DNA from: Desulfamplus sp.
Lineage (GTDB): Bacteria; Desulfobacterota; Desulfobacteria; Desulfobacterales; Desulfobacteraceae
Reading direction: 5' to 3'
DNA length: 64,000 bases
NCBI GenBank assembly: GCA_015232465.1
Contig: JADFZO010000001.1
Span: 22,215 to 86,214 of the forward strand
Below are positions 9,657 to 18,864 of this stretch, piece after piece. The notes under the pieces were generated by a model that was not told where the DNA came from, did no database searches, and saw only the letters and a program-made list of their open reading frames with translations. Each line of letters starts with the position of its first letter. The stretch's first letter is position 1. The position numbers were made by a program, and so were the translations under genes.

Positions 9657-9867
9657 ACAACCTCCTGTAATTTATGAGTTTTCAATTTGATTTACATCTC
9701 CTTATGTCTCAAATTTCGATTGCATTGAACTTTTAAATAATCTTCTGGCTATTAATGGTTGATTTATATCATTAGAACTCTTATTTATCCAAACACTATT
9801 TTTTTATCAGCTAAACGCACCTAAACTTTTGACAAAGAGAAACAGGAAATTCTTGGAGTATCAAAAT

Positions 9868-11634
9868 ATGGAAACAAGATGGCAAATTCTCAATCCAGAC
9901 CCTGAAAAGATCGATAAAATCTCAAAAGTTATTGGCTGCAATGAGATTGTCTCAAAGCTGCTTGTAAATCGCGGAATCAAAACTCCAGAAGAGGCTTTTA
10001 AATTCTTAAATCCAAGTTTTGAGCACCTTACAGAGCCGTTTCTACTCAAAGATATGCAAAAGGCTGTTGAGAGGATTTATACAGCAATCTGCAATAAAGA
10101 GAGGATTTTAATTTTTGGAGATTTTGATGCTGACGGAATCACAGCCACAACAACTCTAAACGATTTTTTTAGCTATGTTGGGGCTGATGTCTCGTGGTAT
10201 ATTCCGCACAGAATCAAAGAGGGTTATAGCCTTAAACTTCAACATATTGATATGGCAGTAAAACAAAGATGTGATCTTTTAATTACAGTAGATTGCGGCT
10301 CAGATAGCCACGAGGCAGTTAAGGCAGCTACAAAAGAGGATATTGATATTATCATCACAGATCACCATGAAATATCTAACTCTCCACCACCAGCGTATGC
10401 AATTGTAAATCCTAAGCAGCAGGGGTGTCAATCAGGATTGAGTAACCTTGCAGGTGTTGGAGTTGCCTTTTATTTGGTTGTGGCTTTAAGAAGTTATCTA
10501 AGATCAAAAGGTTTTTGGGAGGATATTAGTGAGCCAAATCTTGTTGATTATTGCGATCTTTTTGCTATTGGCACAATTGCCGATATGGTGCCGCTTAAAG
10601 CTGAAAACAGAATTTTATCAAGGGCTGGAATATTAACAATAAAGCGGGGAAAACGTGTTGGGTTAAACTCGCTCATAAATAGCAGCGGCATTGATCAAAG
10701 ATACATCAACTCTGATGACATTGCCTTTAAAATTGCACCTAAGATAAACGCTGCTGGCAGAATATCTCACTCTCGAATCTGCGTTGATCTTTTATCTGAA
10801 AAGAGTAGCTCAAAAGCTGAACAGACAGCATTTATTTTAGAGGAGCTAAATAAAAGAAGACAAGAGCTTGAAAGAGCGATTATAGAAGATATTGAAAATA
10901 GGATTATTCGCGATCCAAATATTATAAAAAAAGCATCAATTGTGATGGCAGATAGGAGCTGGAGTCAGGGGGTTTTGGGCATTGCAGCATCAAGGGTTGC
11001 AAAAAAGTATTTTTGCCCAGTTGTGCTCATATCAACAGCCCCCATTAATGCTAATAACGCTTTAAACTCAAATCTTGTAACTGGCTCATGCAGAAGCATT
11101 GGCACAATAAATATCCATGATGCACTCTCAAAATCCTCTGATCTGCTTGAAAGTTTTGGAGGGCACAAAATGGCTGCTGGAATCTCAATTAAGCCTGAAA
11201 ATATCGAAAAATTCTCAGAAAATTTTAACAGTGCTGTTCTAAGTCTATTAAACGGGGAAGATGATTTAACAAAATCTGAAATGGTATTTGATACGCACCT
11301 TAATTTTAATGAGATTACAGATAAATTGCTCAATGAGATTGATATGTTAAGACCATTTGGCACAGATAACCCTGAGCCGTTTTTTTGCACATATAATGTT
11401 AAAGTTCTATCAAGCATTATGATAGCCTCAAAACATAGAAAGATGGTGCTTGAGCAGATAAGTTCTAAAGATGGGCAAAAAAGCACAATTGATGCAATGC
11501 AGTTTAATGCAGTATTGCCAATGGAGTCAGATACAAATATCATACCAAATAGATTTGATAAAATAGCCTTTAAACTAAAGATAGATAGGTTTAGTGGCAA
11601 AAATAAGCCTCAAATAGTTATTGAATCGGTTTAA
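9868..11634 (+). CDS. recJ: Single-stranded-DNA-specific exonuclease RecJ
   Basis: A 588-residue 5'-3' ssDNA exonuclease acting in recombination and mismatch repair. DHH-family motifs are clear: FGDFDADGITATT, LITVDCGSDSHEAV and ITDHHEIS. DHHA1 follows with GSCRSIGTINIHDAL and ESFGGHKMAAGI, then a C-terminal OB-like region. I chose ATG 9868 because GGAG at 9855-9858 precedes it with good spacing; an upstream TTG at 9829 would add 13 residues but has no ribosome site. It is followed 54 bases later by pgk on the same strand. Confidence 0.95.
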   Translation: METRWQILNPDPEKIDKISKVIGCNEIVSKLLVNRGIKTPEEAFKFLNPSFEHLTEPFLLKDMQKAVERIYTAICNKERILIFGDFDADGITATTTLNDFFSYVGADVSWYIPHRIKEGYSLKLQHIDMAVKQRCDLLITVDCGSDSHEAVKAATKEDIDIIITDHHEISNSPPPAYAIVNPKQQGCQSGLSNLAGVGVAFYLVVALRSYLRSKGFWEDISEPNLVDYCDLFAIGTIADMVPLKAENRILSRAGILTIKRGKRVGLNSLINSSGIDQRYINSDDIAFKIAPKINAAGRISHSRICVDLLSEKSSSKAEQTAFILEELNKRRQELERAIIEDIENRIIRDPNIIKKASIVMADRSWSQGVLGIAASRVAKKYFCPVVLISTAPINANNALNSNLVTGSCRSIGTINIHDALSKSSDLLESFGGHKMAAGISIKPENIEKFSENFNSAVLSLLNGEDDLTKSEMVFDTHLNFNEITDKLLNEIDMLRPFGTDNPEPFFCTYNVKVLSSIMIASKHRKMVLEQISSKDGQKSTIDAMQFNAVLPMESDTNIIPNRFDKIAFKLKIDRFSGKNKPQIVIESV

Positions 11635-11688
11635 CAGATATCAAAGTTGCTCACAAAAACAAAATAAGATAAAAAGGAGATACAACTG

Positions 11689-12876
11689 ATGAGATCAATA
11701 AAAGATATTAATGTTGCTGGCAAAAGAGTTATGGTTCGTGTTGATTACAATCTGCCAATGGATAAAGATTTAAATATCACTGATGATAATAGAATCGTGC
11801 AAACTCTGCCTTTAATTAAATATCTTATTCAAAATAGAGCAAAAGTTATCCTTATATCCCACTTAGGACGACCAAAAGGCAAGGTTGATCCTGCTCTATC
11901 TTTAAAGCCAGCATCAATTAGACTTGGCGAGCTTATTGGTCAACGTGTTGGATTTGTGGCTGACTGCATAGGTGATGAGGTTAAAAAAAAGGTGGCTGAA
12001 CTCAAAGAGGGTGATACTCTTTTGCTTGAAAATTTGCGGTTTCACAGTGGCGAAAAGACCTCTGACCCTGATTTTGTAAGCCAGTTGTCAGCTTTGTGCG
12101 ATGTTTATGTAAATGATGCTTTTGCTGTCTCGCACAGACAGGAGGCATCTATAACTGCACTTCCCTTGATTGTTAAAGAGTCTGCTGCTGGATTTTTGCT
12201 TGAAAAGGAGCTTTTATCTTATCAAAATGCAATGGCAAATCCAGCAAGACCTTTAGTTGCAGTGGTTGGCGGTGCTAAGGTCTCAAGCAAATTGGCTGCA
12301 CTTGAAAATATGCTTAAATGCGTTGATACACTCATAATTGGCGGGGCAATGGCAAACACTTTTCTTAAAAGTCAAGGGGTTGATGTTGGGGCATCTTTAG
12401 TTGAAGCTGAACTTGTTGAGACTGCTGCAAAAATAGTTAAAGATGCTCAAGAAAAGGGGGTAAAACTTCAACTTCCAGTTGATCTTATTTTTGCATCAAA
12501 GTTTGATAAAGATGCACAAAAGACCTCTATTGATGTTGGTAACCCTGCCCCTGAAGGTTGGATAGCTCTTGATATTGGAGAGAAGAGCTGCCAAGTTTTT
12601 GCAAATCTGATAGCTGGTGCAAAGACAATTGTTTGGAACGGTCCTATGGGCGTTTTTGAGATGGATAGATTTTCTCAAGGAACTTGCAGTGTTGCTTGGG
12701 CAATTGCTAATGCTTCTGCTTTTTCTGTTGTTGGCGGAGGAGATACTGGGGTGGCGGCTAAAGTTTGCAAAGTTGATGATAAAATAAGCTACATCTCAAC
12801 TGGAGGCGGAGCCTTTCTTCATCTAATGGAGGGAAAAGAGCTTCCCGGTGTTGTGGCTCTTAAGGCAAGACGATAA
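11689..12876 (+). CDS. pgk: Phosphoglycerate kinase
   Basis: A 395-residue glycolytic/gluconeogenic enzyme that interconverts 1,3-bisphosphoglycerate plus ADP with 3-phosphoglycerate plus ATP. Substrate-binding motifs RVDYNLPMD and ISHLGRPKG lie in the N-terminal domain, and nucleotide-binding motifs GGAKVSSK, NGPMGVFE and GGGDTGVAAK in the C-terminal domain. The length is normal for bacteria. AAAGGAGAT before the ATG is a strong ribosome site. No gap or other triose genes neighbour it; it follows recJ and converges on the YkgJ-like gene. Confidence 0.97.
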   Translation: MRSIKDINVAGKRVMVRVDYNLPMDKDLNITDDNRIVQTLPLIKYLIQNRAKVILISHLGRPKGKVDPALSLKPASIRLGELIGQRVGFVADCIGDEVKKKVAELKEGDTLLLENLRFHSGEKTSDPDFVSQLSALCDVYVNDAFAVSHRQEASITALPLIVKESAAGFLLEKELLSYQNAMANPARPLVAVVGGAKVSSKLAALENMLKCVDTLIIGGAMANTFLKSQGVDVGASLVEAELVETAAKIVKDAQEKGVKLQLPVDLIFASKFDKDAQKTSIDVGNPAPEGWIALDIGEKSCQVFANLIAGAKTIVWNGPMGVFEMDRFSQGTCSVAWAIANASAFSVVGGGDTGVAAKVCKVDDKISYISTGGGAFLHLMEGKELPGVVALKARR

Positions 12877-12903
12877 TTAATTTAGAAATTTCAACATAAC
12901 TGA

Positions 12904-13329
12904 TTAGCTTTGAGCTGATCCGTTATCCTTTTTAATCTTTTCTGACACAATATGTCTTAGCGTCTCATAAGCTACCTCTTTTTTCATACCATGGCATGAG
13001 TTTGCCATGGTATCCCAATTTTCAGGGTGGGTTACAACTGTCTGTATGAAGGGCCAACTTCTGCACATTCGAGGTTTTACAGAGTGGATAGTGCACTGCT
13101 TCTTATCGTCAAAAAATATACATCTACCAGTTTCTGACTGACTTAAAACATACTTTGAGCCAGATTTATCACAAAATTTTGCTCTAAACTCAATTGGATC
13201 GCATTGGATAAAGTTGGCTATTTTTTCAATATCCTCGTCAGTAACGTATGTGCCACCAAAGCCTTTGCAACAATCTCCACACATGACACATTGAAAAATA
13301 TCGTCAGATGTTTTGTAGTCAGAATCCAC
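12904..13329 (-). CDS. YkgJ family cysteine-cluster (zinc/iron-binding) protein
   Basis: A 141-residue protein of the YkgJ/CxxCxxCC family, predicted to bind zinc or an Fe-S cluster. The signature CVMCGDCCKGFGG is at the N-terminus, with further Cys in KFCDK, GRCIFFDDKKQCTIH and RMCRSWPF. A longer reading frame reaches 13398, but GTG 13329 is preceded by GGAGG at ideal spacing and overlaps the recR end by only 11 bases, so it is the better start. Function in the family is not established. It is the last gene after dnaX-ybaB-recR. Confidence 0.8.
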   Translation of the reverse strand: MDSDYKTSDDIFQCVMCGDCCKGFGGTYVTDEDIEKIANFIQCDPIEFRAKFCDKSGSKYVLSQSETGRCIFFDDKKQCTIHSVKPRMCRSWPFIQTVVTHPENWDTMANSCHGMKKEVAYETLRHIVSEKIKKDNGSAQS

Positions 13330-13939
13330 GCCTGCCCTCCATAGCTCGTTGCATTGTAACCTGATCAACATATTGCAAATCACCACCCATAGGGACACCA
13401 GAGGCTATTCTTGAGATTATCATGTCTCTATTTTTTAAGTTTTTAAGGAGAATTTTAAGATTATCAAAGATGTATGAAGCTGTTGCCTCGCCCTCAACAT
13501 CTGTGCCAGTAGCAATAATGACCTCTCTAATATCGTTTGATCTTGCCCTTAAAAAAAGCTCTTTAATTCTGATCTCATCAGGACCAATGCCGTCCATAGG
13601 AGATAGTGCCCCACCTAAAATGTGATAAAGCCCCTTAAACACACCTGATTTTTCAATTGCTGCCATGTCAGTTGGACTCTCAACAACACAGATAATAGAG
13701 CCATCTCTGTTCATGTTGCTGCATATTTTGCAATGCTCTGTGTCAGTAAGGGCAAAGCATTTTGAGCAGAGTTTAACTTTTTGTCTTAACTCAATAATAT
13801 CTGATGCAATTGCTTCAGCTTCGTGCATCGGAGCATGAAGAATGTGCAGAGCTAATCTTTCTGCTGTTTTGCGTCCTATTCCAGGAAGAGTTGAGAGGCT
13901 CTTTATCAGCTTTAATATAGATTCTGGATAGTAGTTCAA
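13319..13939 (-). CDS. recR: Recombination mediator RecR
   Basis: A 206-residue RecR, which works with RecO (RecFOR) to load RecA on gapped DNA. The helix-hairpin-helix is LSTLPGIGRKTAERLALH, the C4 zinc finger CSKCFALTDTEHCKIC, and the Toprim core CVVESPTDMAAIE followed by GTDVEGEATASYI. Length is standard. The start is TTG three bases after the ybaB stop. The order dnaX-ybaB-recR is the classic conserved bacterial arrangement, which confirms all three. Confidence 0.97.
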   Translation of the reverse strand: MNYYPESILKLIKSLSTLPGIGRKTAERLALHILHAPMHEAEAIASDIIELRQKVKLCSKCFALTDTEHCKICSNMNRDGSIICVVESPTDMAAIEKSGVFKGLYHILGGALSPMDGIGPDEIRIKELFLRARSNDIREVIIATGTDVEGEATASYIFDNLKILLKNLKNRDMIISRIASGVPMGGDLQYVDQVTMQRAMEGRRGF

Positions 13940-13940
13940 A

Positions 13941-14264
13941 TTACATCAAACCAGGTATGTTTAATCCACCAGTCAGTTTTCCCATCTCTGAGGAGACCAT
14001 CTCTTGAGATTTTACCAAAGCATCGTTTACTGCTGCTAAAATTAAATCTTGAAGCATCTCAATATCTTCTGGATCAACAACCTCTTTTTCAAGAGATATT
14101 GACTCAATTTTTTGCCCACCATTTGCAACCACCTTCACCATGCCACCGCCAGCAGTAGCCTCAACAGTCTTTGCTGCTAACTCTTCTTGCATCTTTAGCA
14201 TCTTTTTTTGAAGTTGCTGGGCTTGCTTCATCATGTTACCCATATTTCCACCAAAATTTTTCAT
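13941..14264 (-). CDS. ybaB: YbaB/EbfC family nucleoid-associated protein
   Basis: A 107-residue DNA-binding protein of the YbaB/EbfC family, which forms homodimers and coats nucleoid DNA. The N-terminal helix is rich in Met and Gln ([21 protein letters not shown]). The central strand [16 protein letters not shown] is the family core, and [21 protein letters not shown] is the C-terminal helix. GGAGAG sits before the ATG. It lies between dnaX and recR, its usual place. Confidence 0.94.
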   Translation of the reverse strand: MKNFGGNMGNMMKQAQQLQKKMLKMQEELAAKTVEATAGGGMVKVVANGGQKIESISLEKEVVDPEDIEMLQDLILAAVNDALVKSQEMVSSEMGKLTGGLNIPGLM

Positions 14265-14293
14265 TTTTCTCTCCTATTTAGTTATAACTATTT

Positions 14294-15793
14294 TTAATTA
14301 TTAACATTTTTAAATTTAACATCAACAATATTGCCTGAAAAAATCCTCATAGCATGGGTAACAAGTGGATGTCCCATTGCCTCATGTTTTAGCCTCTCCT
14401 CTTCTTGATGTTGAGATTTAGTATCAATAGGGTTAGTTTGAATTTTAACAGGTTCAGCCTCCTTATTATTTATAACCCCGCTCACTCTATTTTCAATATT
14501 AGGATTTGGCTTATTATTTGGAGCATCAATTTTATCGCTTATCTTATTATCAATTATCTCATTTGGAGTTACACTTGACTTTGGTGTAAAACTCTCAACC
14601 TGCTCTCGTGATATAATATGCTCTTGTGCCAGCTCTCTACCCTCCCCAATCTTGCCAGCAAGCAGATCAAGTCTTTTGATAAGCTCATCAATTTCAATAC
14701 CAGGTCTTATCTGGATAATTTTGAGCATCACCATCTCAAGAGCAACCCTTGTGTTAGATGCAAACTTAATAAGCTGCTCCTCTTTTAAAAGGGTATTTAA
14801 AATTTGAGTCAGATAGAGAACAGAGAAATTAGATACCATCTTTTCAATAATATCTCTGTCACTCTCAGTAATATCAACAACATCACTGTTTTTACTGCAA
14901 GCCTTAATAACAGCAAAATTGCGAAAATGTTTTATAATAGCACTATAAAATTTTTTTAAATCTAATCCAAGATCATTGATTCTATTGATAAGCTCAAGCA
15001 CAGAGGCAACATTATAGTTTAAAATAGAGTCAGATAGATCAAAGGTGATCTTTTTATCTATGATTCCAAGATTATTAATAATAGTATCAAAATCTATCTC
15101 TTTTGTCTGGCTGCTTGATAAAACTCTATCAAGCAGACTTAAAGAGTCTCTTATTGAGCCGTCAGCCTCTGAAGCCACAAGATCAATGCTCTCTTGCGAG
15201 ATTATAAAATTCTCTTTAGTGCAAAGCCTCTGAAGATGGGCTGATATTTGGGCAAGTTTGACTCTGCCTAAATCATGACGCTGGCATCTTGATAAAATTG
15301 TGATTGGGATTTTATGCGATTCTGTGGTTGCAAATATGAACATTACATGATCTGGCGGCTCTTCTAAAGTCTTTAGAAGTGCGTTAAAAGCTGCTGTGCT
15401 TAACATGTGAACCTCATCAATAATATAGATTTTCAATCTTGATGTGGTTGGCATGTAGGTTACATTGGCACGAAGCTCTCGTATCTGATCTACGCTGTTG
15501 TTAGATGCTCCATCAATTTCAAAGACATCAGAAGAGTTTCCAGAAGTGATGCTTTTGCAAGATTTGCAGATATTACACGGATTAGGGGTTGGTCCCTCTT
15601 GGCAGTTCATCGCTTTTGCCATTATTCGAGCAATAGTGGTTTTTCCTGTGCCTCGTGGACCTGTCAGAAGTATTGCGTGAGCAACGCGATTTGATGATAT
15701 TGCATTAGATAGGGTTGTTGTAACATGCTCTTGACCAATAACCTCTTGAAATGTTTGGGGTCTGTATTTGAGGGCTAATACTTTATAGGACAT
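14294..15793 (-). CDS. dnaX: DNA polymerase III gamma/tau subunit
   Basis: A 499-residue clamp-loader ATPase. Walker A is GPRGTGKTTIA, a four-Cys zinc module follows (NCQEGPTPNPCNICKSC), then Walker B IIDEVHML and the sensor/SRC motif ILSRCQRHD. Domain III spans roughly residues 220-370. The C-terminal part is short and low in complexity (about 400-480, rich in N, K, E and I), so the tau-type extension is reduced compared with E. coli. No slippery A-run suitable for a programmed frameshift was recognised. It is the first gene of dnaX-ybaB-recR-ykgJ. Confidence 0.96.
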   Translation of the reverse strand: MSYKVLALKYRPQTFQEVIGQEHVTTTLSNAISSNRVAHAILLTGPRGTGKTTIARIMAKAMNCQEGPTPNPCNICKSCKSITSGNSSDVFEIDGASNNSVDQIRELRANVTYMPTTSRLKIYIIDEVHMLSTAAFNALLKTLEEPPDHVMFIFATTESHKIPITILSRCQRHDLGRVKLAQISAHLQRLCTKENFIISQESIDLVASEADGSIRDSLSLLDRVLSSSQTKEIDFDTIINNLGIIDKKITFDLSDSILNYNVASVLELINRINDLGLDLKKFYSAIIKHFRNFAVIKACSKNSDVVDITESDRDIIEKMVSNFSVLYLTQILNTLLKEEQLIKFASNTRVALEMVMLKIIQIRPGIEIDELIKRLDLLAGKIGEGRELAQEHIISREQVESFTPKSSVTPNEIIDNKISDKIDAPNNKPNPNIENRVSGVINNKEAEPVKIQTNPIDTKSQHQEEERLKHEAMGHPLVTHAMRIFSGNIVDVKFKNVNN

Positions 15794-16174
15794 CTTATTT
15801 CTTAGTTGAACCTGATAATTTAGTTAGTTTTATATTAGGGATTCTCTATTGTTCTCTTTGCAATTCTCATCTTTAGCGAGACATTTTAAACTTTTTCATT
15901 TTTTTGAATACTATTAATAAAACAATATCATGTCAATAATAAGGATCAACTTCTCATATCTTTCTTGATATTCATCAGTAGATAATAGATAATAAATGGT
16001 TAAGAGATTGTTTATCTGAATCAGTATATTCAGGATAGAAGGATATTTCAAGGATTTTGCTTTATCCTGTTCTATCCTTTTTTTATTTTGGGTATTCTGA
16101 TTCTAATTTTTGAGGTTAAAAGTCGTTTTTGTGGCAGTTTTTAAAATATATCAATCAAGGGGGCAAAAAGGGTA
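15794..16174. other. Divergent intergenic region dnaX / pfaD
   Basis: This 381-base AT-rich spacer separates dnaX (leftward) from pfaD (rightward) and should hold both promoters. I see no gene. Its one clear structure is the nested palindromic element at 16018-16103, listed separately. Confidence 0.6.
16018..16103. repeat. Nested palindromic REP-like element, possible terminator
   Basis: Outer arms GAATCAG (16018-16024) and CTGATTC (16097-16103) enclose an inner hairpin: AGGATAGAAGGATA (16032-16045) against TATCCTGTTCTATCCT (16063-16078), paired except for a two-base bulge. Seven or more T follow on the plus strand. The AGGAT-rich, CTGAATCAG-bounded layout resembles dispersed REP-type repeats seen in many genomes. 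As a terminator it would be oddly placed, inside the leader of pfaD with no plus-strand gene just upstream. A repeat or attenuator role is inference. Confidence 0.5.
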
Positions 16175-17851
16175 ATGTTTAAAGGCTACTGGCAGAGTGA
16201 TAAAAGCAACTATTTTGATAATCAAACCAACACAGATATAATGGAGGCTCTTTTTCATATTCACGAACCAATCTATTTGGTTAGCAATAGCCAAATAGAT
16301 AGATGGGTCTGGGGTGGAAGGGCATTTATAGGGTATGATAAAGAGAATCTAAATAAAGAGGCTCTTTTAAAACAGGGTGATGGTAAATATTTAAAGATTA
16401 AAGCATATATCCCGCAGCTTCCCCTTGAAAATTTAGGAGACACTCAATTTAAAGCTCGCCATCAACTAAAATACCCCTACATTGCTGGAGCTATGGCAAA
16501 TGGAATCACATCTGTTGAGATGGTTGAATCTATGGCTCAAAATGGCATGATTGGCTTTTTTGGTGCTGGAGGATTATCTATTTCAGAGGTTGAAAAGGCT
16601 ATAATCTATCTAAAAAATAGTGTTAAAGTTTTTGGATTTAACTTTATCCACTCACTTGGCGATCCTGAATTTGAGATGGCTCTTGCTAAATTATACATAA
16701 AACATGAGGTTCACAAAATTAGTGCTGCTGCATTTATGAGAATAACCCTTTCGCTTGTTTACTATCGGGTTAAAGGGATTCATCAAAATATCGAGGGAAA
16801 CATTGTAACCCCAAATCAGATAGTTGCCAAAGTCTCAAGGGTGGAAGTTGCACGACAATTTTTCTCACCTCCCCCGCAAAAACTTGTTGCAGAGCTTTTA
16901 AATCAAGGGCTTATAACGCAAAGTGAGGCAGAGCTTTCAGCCCATATTCCAATGGCACAAGATTTAACAGCAGAGGCAGATTCAGGTGGACACACAGACA
17001 ATCGCCCTGCAATATCGTTGTGGCCCACTATGATTTTATTAAAAGATGAGTTTAATCAAAAATTTAACTATGCCACGCCTTTATGCGTAGGTTTTGCTGG
17101 TGGCATCTCAACACCAGAATCAGTTGCAGCAGCTTTTCAGATGGGTGCTGGATATGTTCTGACTGGCTCTATAAATCAGTCTTGCATTGAGGCTGGAACT
17201 TCAGATAGCGTAAAGCAGCTTCTTGCACAGGTTGAGCAGGCTGATGTTGCAATGGCTCCTGCTGCTGATATGTTTGAGATTGGGGCACGGGTTCAGGTGC
17301 TAAAGCGGGGCACTCTGTTTGCTGTTAGGGCTGAAAAGCTCTACCAGATTTATAAAAATTATAATTCTTTTGAAGATGTGCCTGAAAAGTTGCAAAAAGA
17401 GATTGAGGATAAATATCTTCAAGCCCCTTTTTATCAAAAATGGGAAGAGACCAAAGAGTTTTTTAAAATACGAAACATAAAAGAGGTTGAGCGTGCAGAG
17501 GTTGACCCTCACCACAAAATGGCTTTGGTATTTCGATCATATCTTGGATTATCATCACGCTGGTCAATTGTTGGGGAGACTAACCGAGCTATGGATTATC
17601 AAATATGGTGTGGTCCAGCAATGGGAGCTTTTAACCAATGGGTAAAGGGGAGTTATTTAGAAAAGAGCGAAAATCGGCGTGTTGCAGATATTGCACTAAA
17701 TCTGCTTTTGGGGGCATCAATCTCTACAAGATTGGGCTGGCTAAGAGCACAAGGGGTTGGGATTTACGAAGTTGGTGGTAAAAATTTTAAACCATTTAAA
17801 CCAGTAGATAGAGCAACTATTTTAAAGCTCGTCTCACAAAATAGGGGCTAA
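16175..17851 (+). CDS. pfaD: PfaD family enoyl reductase (PUFA/polyketide type), orphan
   Basis: A 558-residue protein matching the PfaD family: FMN-dependent, nitronate monooxygenase-like TIM-barrel enoyl reductases that act in trans with PUFA synthases and some polyketide synthases. Visible barrel segments are PYIAGAMANGITSVEMVESM, FFGAGGLSISEVEKAI, the EADSGGHTDNRP motif, and FAGGISTPESVAAAFQMGA. The C-terminal third (about 400-558) has the PfaD-specific region with SRWSIVGETNRAMDYQIWCG. AGGGTA before the ATG is a good ribosome site. No pfaA, pfaB, pfaC or polyketide synthase gene is in the window, so its partner must be elsewhere. Confidence 0.9.
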   Translation: MFKGYWQSDKSNYFDNQTNTDIMEALFHIHEPIYLVSNSQIDRWVWGGRAFIGYDKENLNKEALLKQGDGKYLKIKAYIPQLPLENLGDTQFKARHQLKYPYIAGAMANGITSVEMVESMAQNGMIGFFGAGGLSISEVEKAIIYLKNSVKVFGFNFIHSLGDPEFEMALAKLYIKHEVHKISAAAFMRITLSLVYYRVKGIHQNIEGNIVTPNQIVAKVSRVEVARQFFSPPPQKLVAELLNQGLITQSEAELSAHIPMAQDLTAEADSGGHTDNRPAISLWPTMILLKDEFNQKFNYATPLCVGFAGGISTPESVAAAFQMGAGYVLTGSINQSCIEAGTSDSVKQLLAQVEQADVAMAPAADMFEIGARVQVLKRGTLFAVRAEKLYQIYKNYNSFEDVPEKLQKEIEDKYLQAPFYQKWEETKEFFKIRNIKEVERAEVDPHHKMALVFRSYLGLSSRWSIVGETNRAMDYQIWCGPAMGAFNQWVKGSYLEKSENRRVADIALNLLLGASISTRLGWLRAQGVGIYEVGGKNFKPFKPVDRATILKLVSQNRG

Positions 17852-17982
17852 CGATAAGAGTTTGGTTATTGATTGACACGATCTAATATGACAGGTTATA
17901 TACAAATTTATGTGAAAGTAGAGATGCTCGGCTGTGCCTCTCTATAGTTTAAAATCAATCTGAAATTTTAAGGAGATTAACA

Positions 17983-18402
17983 ATGAAACTTTTTTACCAC
18001 CTTCTACTTGTTTTTGCTTTAATTTTGGGCGGTTTAGTTACCAATCTATCTGCTGGCAATACAGACCCGCTATTTATAAGCCTTACAACTGATGATCCTC
18101 ACCGTGCCTACATGGGAATAAATTTTGGTGCAAATCAGTTGGATCGGGGACATCCTTTAACCATATTTTTTAACGACAAGGGGGTTTTGGTTGGCTCTAA
18201 ATTAAATTCTGATAAATTTCTACAACATCAAAAAACAATAACTGAAATTATTGGCAAAGGTGGAACTATCTTAATCTGCCCCATGTGCATTAAACATTAT
18301 GGCGTTAATGAGAGTGATATTATTGAAGGTATAAAAGTGAGCAATCCTGATATTACTGGCGGTGCCCTTTTTAAAGATAATACCAAGACTCTTACTTGGT
18401 AA
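17983..18402 (+). CDS. Exported DsrE/DsrF-like protein
   Basis: A 139-residue protein with a clear signal peptide (residues 1-25, ending LSAGN) followed by a DsrE/YchN-like fold: LFISLTTDDPHRAYMGINFG, HPLTIFFNDKGVLVG, and a putative active-site loop GTILICPMCIKHYG with a CPMC pair. Cytoplasmic DsrE proteins carry persulfides on a Cys in this loop; the exported version and its partner are uncharacterised here. AAGGAG precedes the ATG. It lies just upstream of queD but its product is exported, so a shared pathway is unlikely. Confidence 0.7.
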   Translation: MKLFYHLLLVFALILGGLVTNLSAGNTDPLFISLTTDDPHRAYMGINFGANQLDRGHPLTIFFNDKGVLVGSKLNSDKFLQHQKTITEIIGKGGTILICPMCIKHYGVNESDIIEGIKVSNPDITGGALFKDNTKTLTW

Positions 18403-18417
18403 AACGAGGTGTTTTTT

Positions 18418-18858
18418 ATGGTCAGCTCTTGTTGCAAAAGTGAAAAAGAGAAAATAGAAAAGATAGAAAATAAAATTGGTGTTTATGAAATCTATGTCAA
18501 AGACCATTTTTCAGCAGCACATGCACTAAATGGCTATGATGGAAACTGCTCAAAAATACATGGGCATAACTGGATAATAGAGACCTTTGTTCAGTGCAGG
18601 CAGCTAAATGATATTGGCATTGGTATTGACTTTAGAGATGTTAAAAATTCAGTGAAAAATATTCTTAAAAAAGTTGACCATACCCATCTAAATGAACTTG
18701 ATGCTTTTAAAGAGATAAATCCAACATCAGAAAATATTGCCAAATTTTTATATAAAGAGCTTCAAACGCATCTTAACAGCCAATTTATAAAGGTCTCTAA
18801 AGTTAAGGTATCTGAAACTCCAGGGTGTGGCTCAACCTATTGGGAGGAGTATCTTTAA
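18418..18858 (+). CDS. queD: 6-carboxytetrahydropterin synthase QueD
   Basis: A 146-residue pterin synthase of the queuosine pathway, converting dihydroneopterin triphosphate to 6-carboxy-tetrahydropterin. Zinc ligands are the His in HFSAAHAL and the HGHNW motif, and CSKIHGHNW includes the catalytic Cys. THLNEL and the late ETPGCGSTYWEE segment complete the fold. I prefer ATG 18418, which has CGAGGT upstream, over a GTG nine bases earlier. A short charged N-terminal extension with two Cys (SSCCKSEKEK) precedes the domain. It is first of queD-queE-queC. Confidence 0.93.
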   Translation: MVSSCCKSEKEKIEKIENKIGVYEIYVKDHFSAAHALNGYDGNCSKIHGHNWIIETFVQCRQLNDIGIGIDFRDVKNSVKNILKKVDHTHLNELDAFKEINPTSENIAKFLYKELQTHLNSQFIKVSKVKVSETPGCGSTYWEEYL

Positions 18859-18864
18859 AGAGTA

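Noticed and set aside
9829..9867. Longer recJ N-terminus from a TTG
   Set aside because: There is no ribosome site before the TTG, while ATG 9868 follows a GGAG motif at good spacing.
13330..13398. Longer start of the YkgJ-like gene
   Set aside because: The extra 23 residues overlap recR and match no Cys-cluster family; GTG 13329 has an ideal GGAGG site.
14294..15793. Programmed frameshift producing a short gamma subunit
   Set aside because: No suitable A-run with downstream stem was recognised in dnaX; the gene reads as a single product.
17852..17982. preQ1 riboswitch before the que genes
   Set aside because: I found no preQ1-I or preQ1-II core in the leader, and the first gene after it is the exported DsrE-like protein, not queD.
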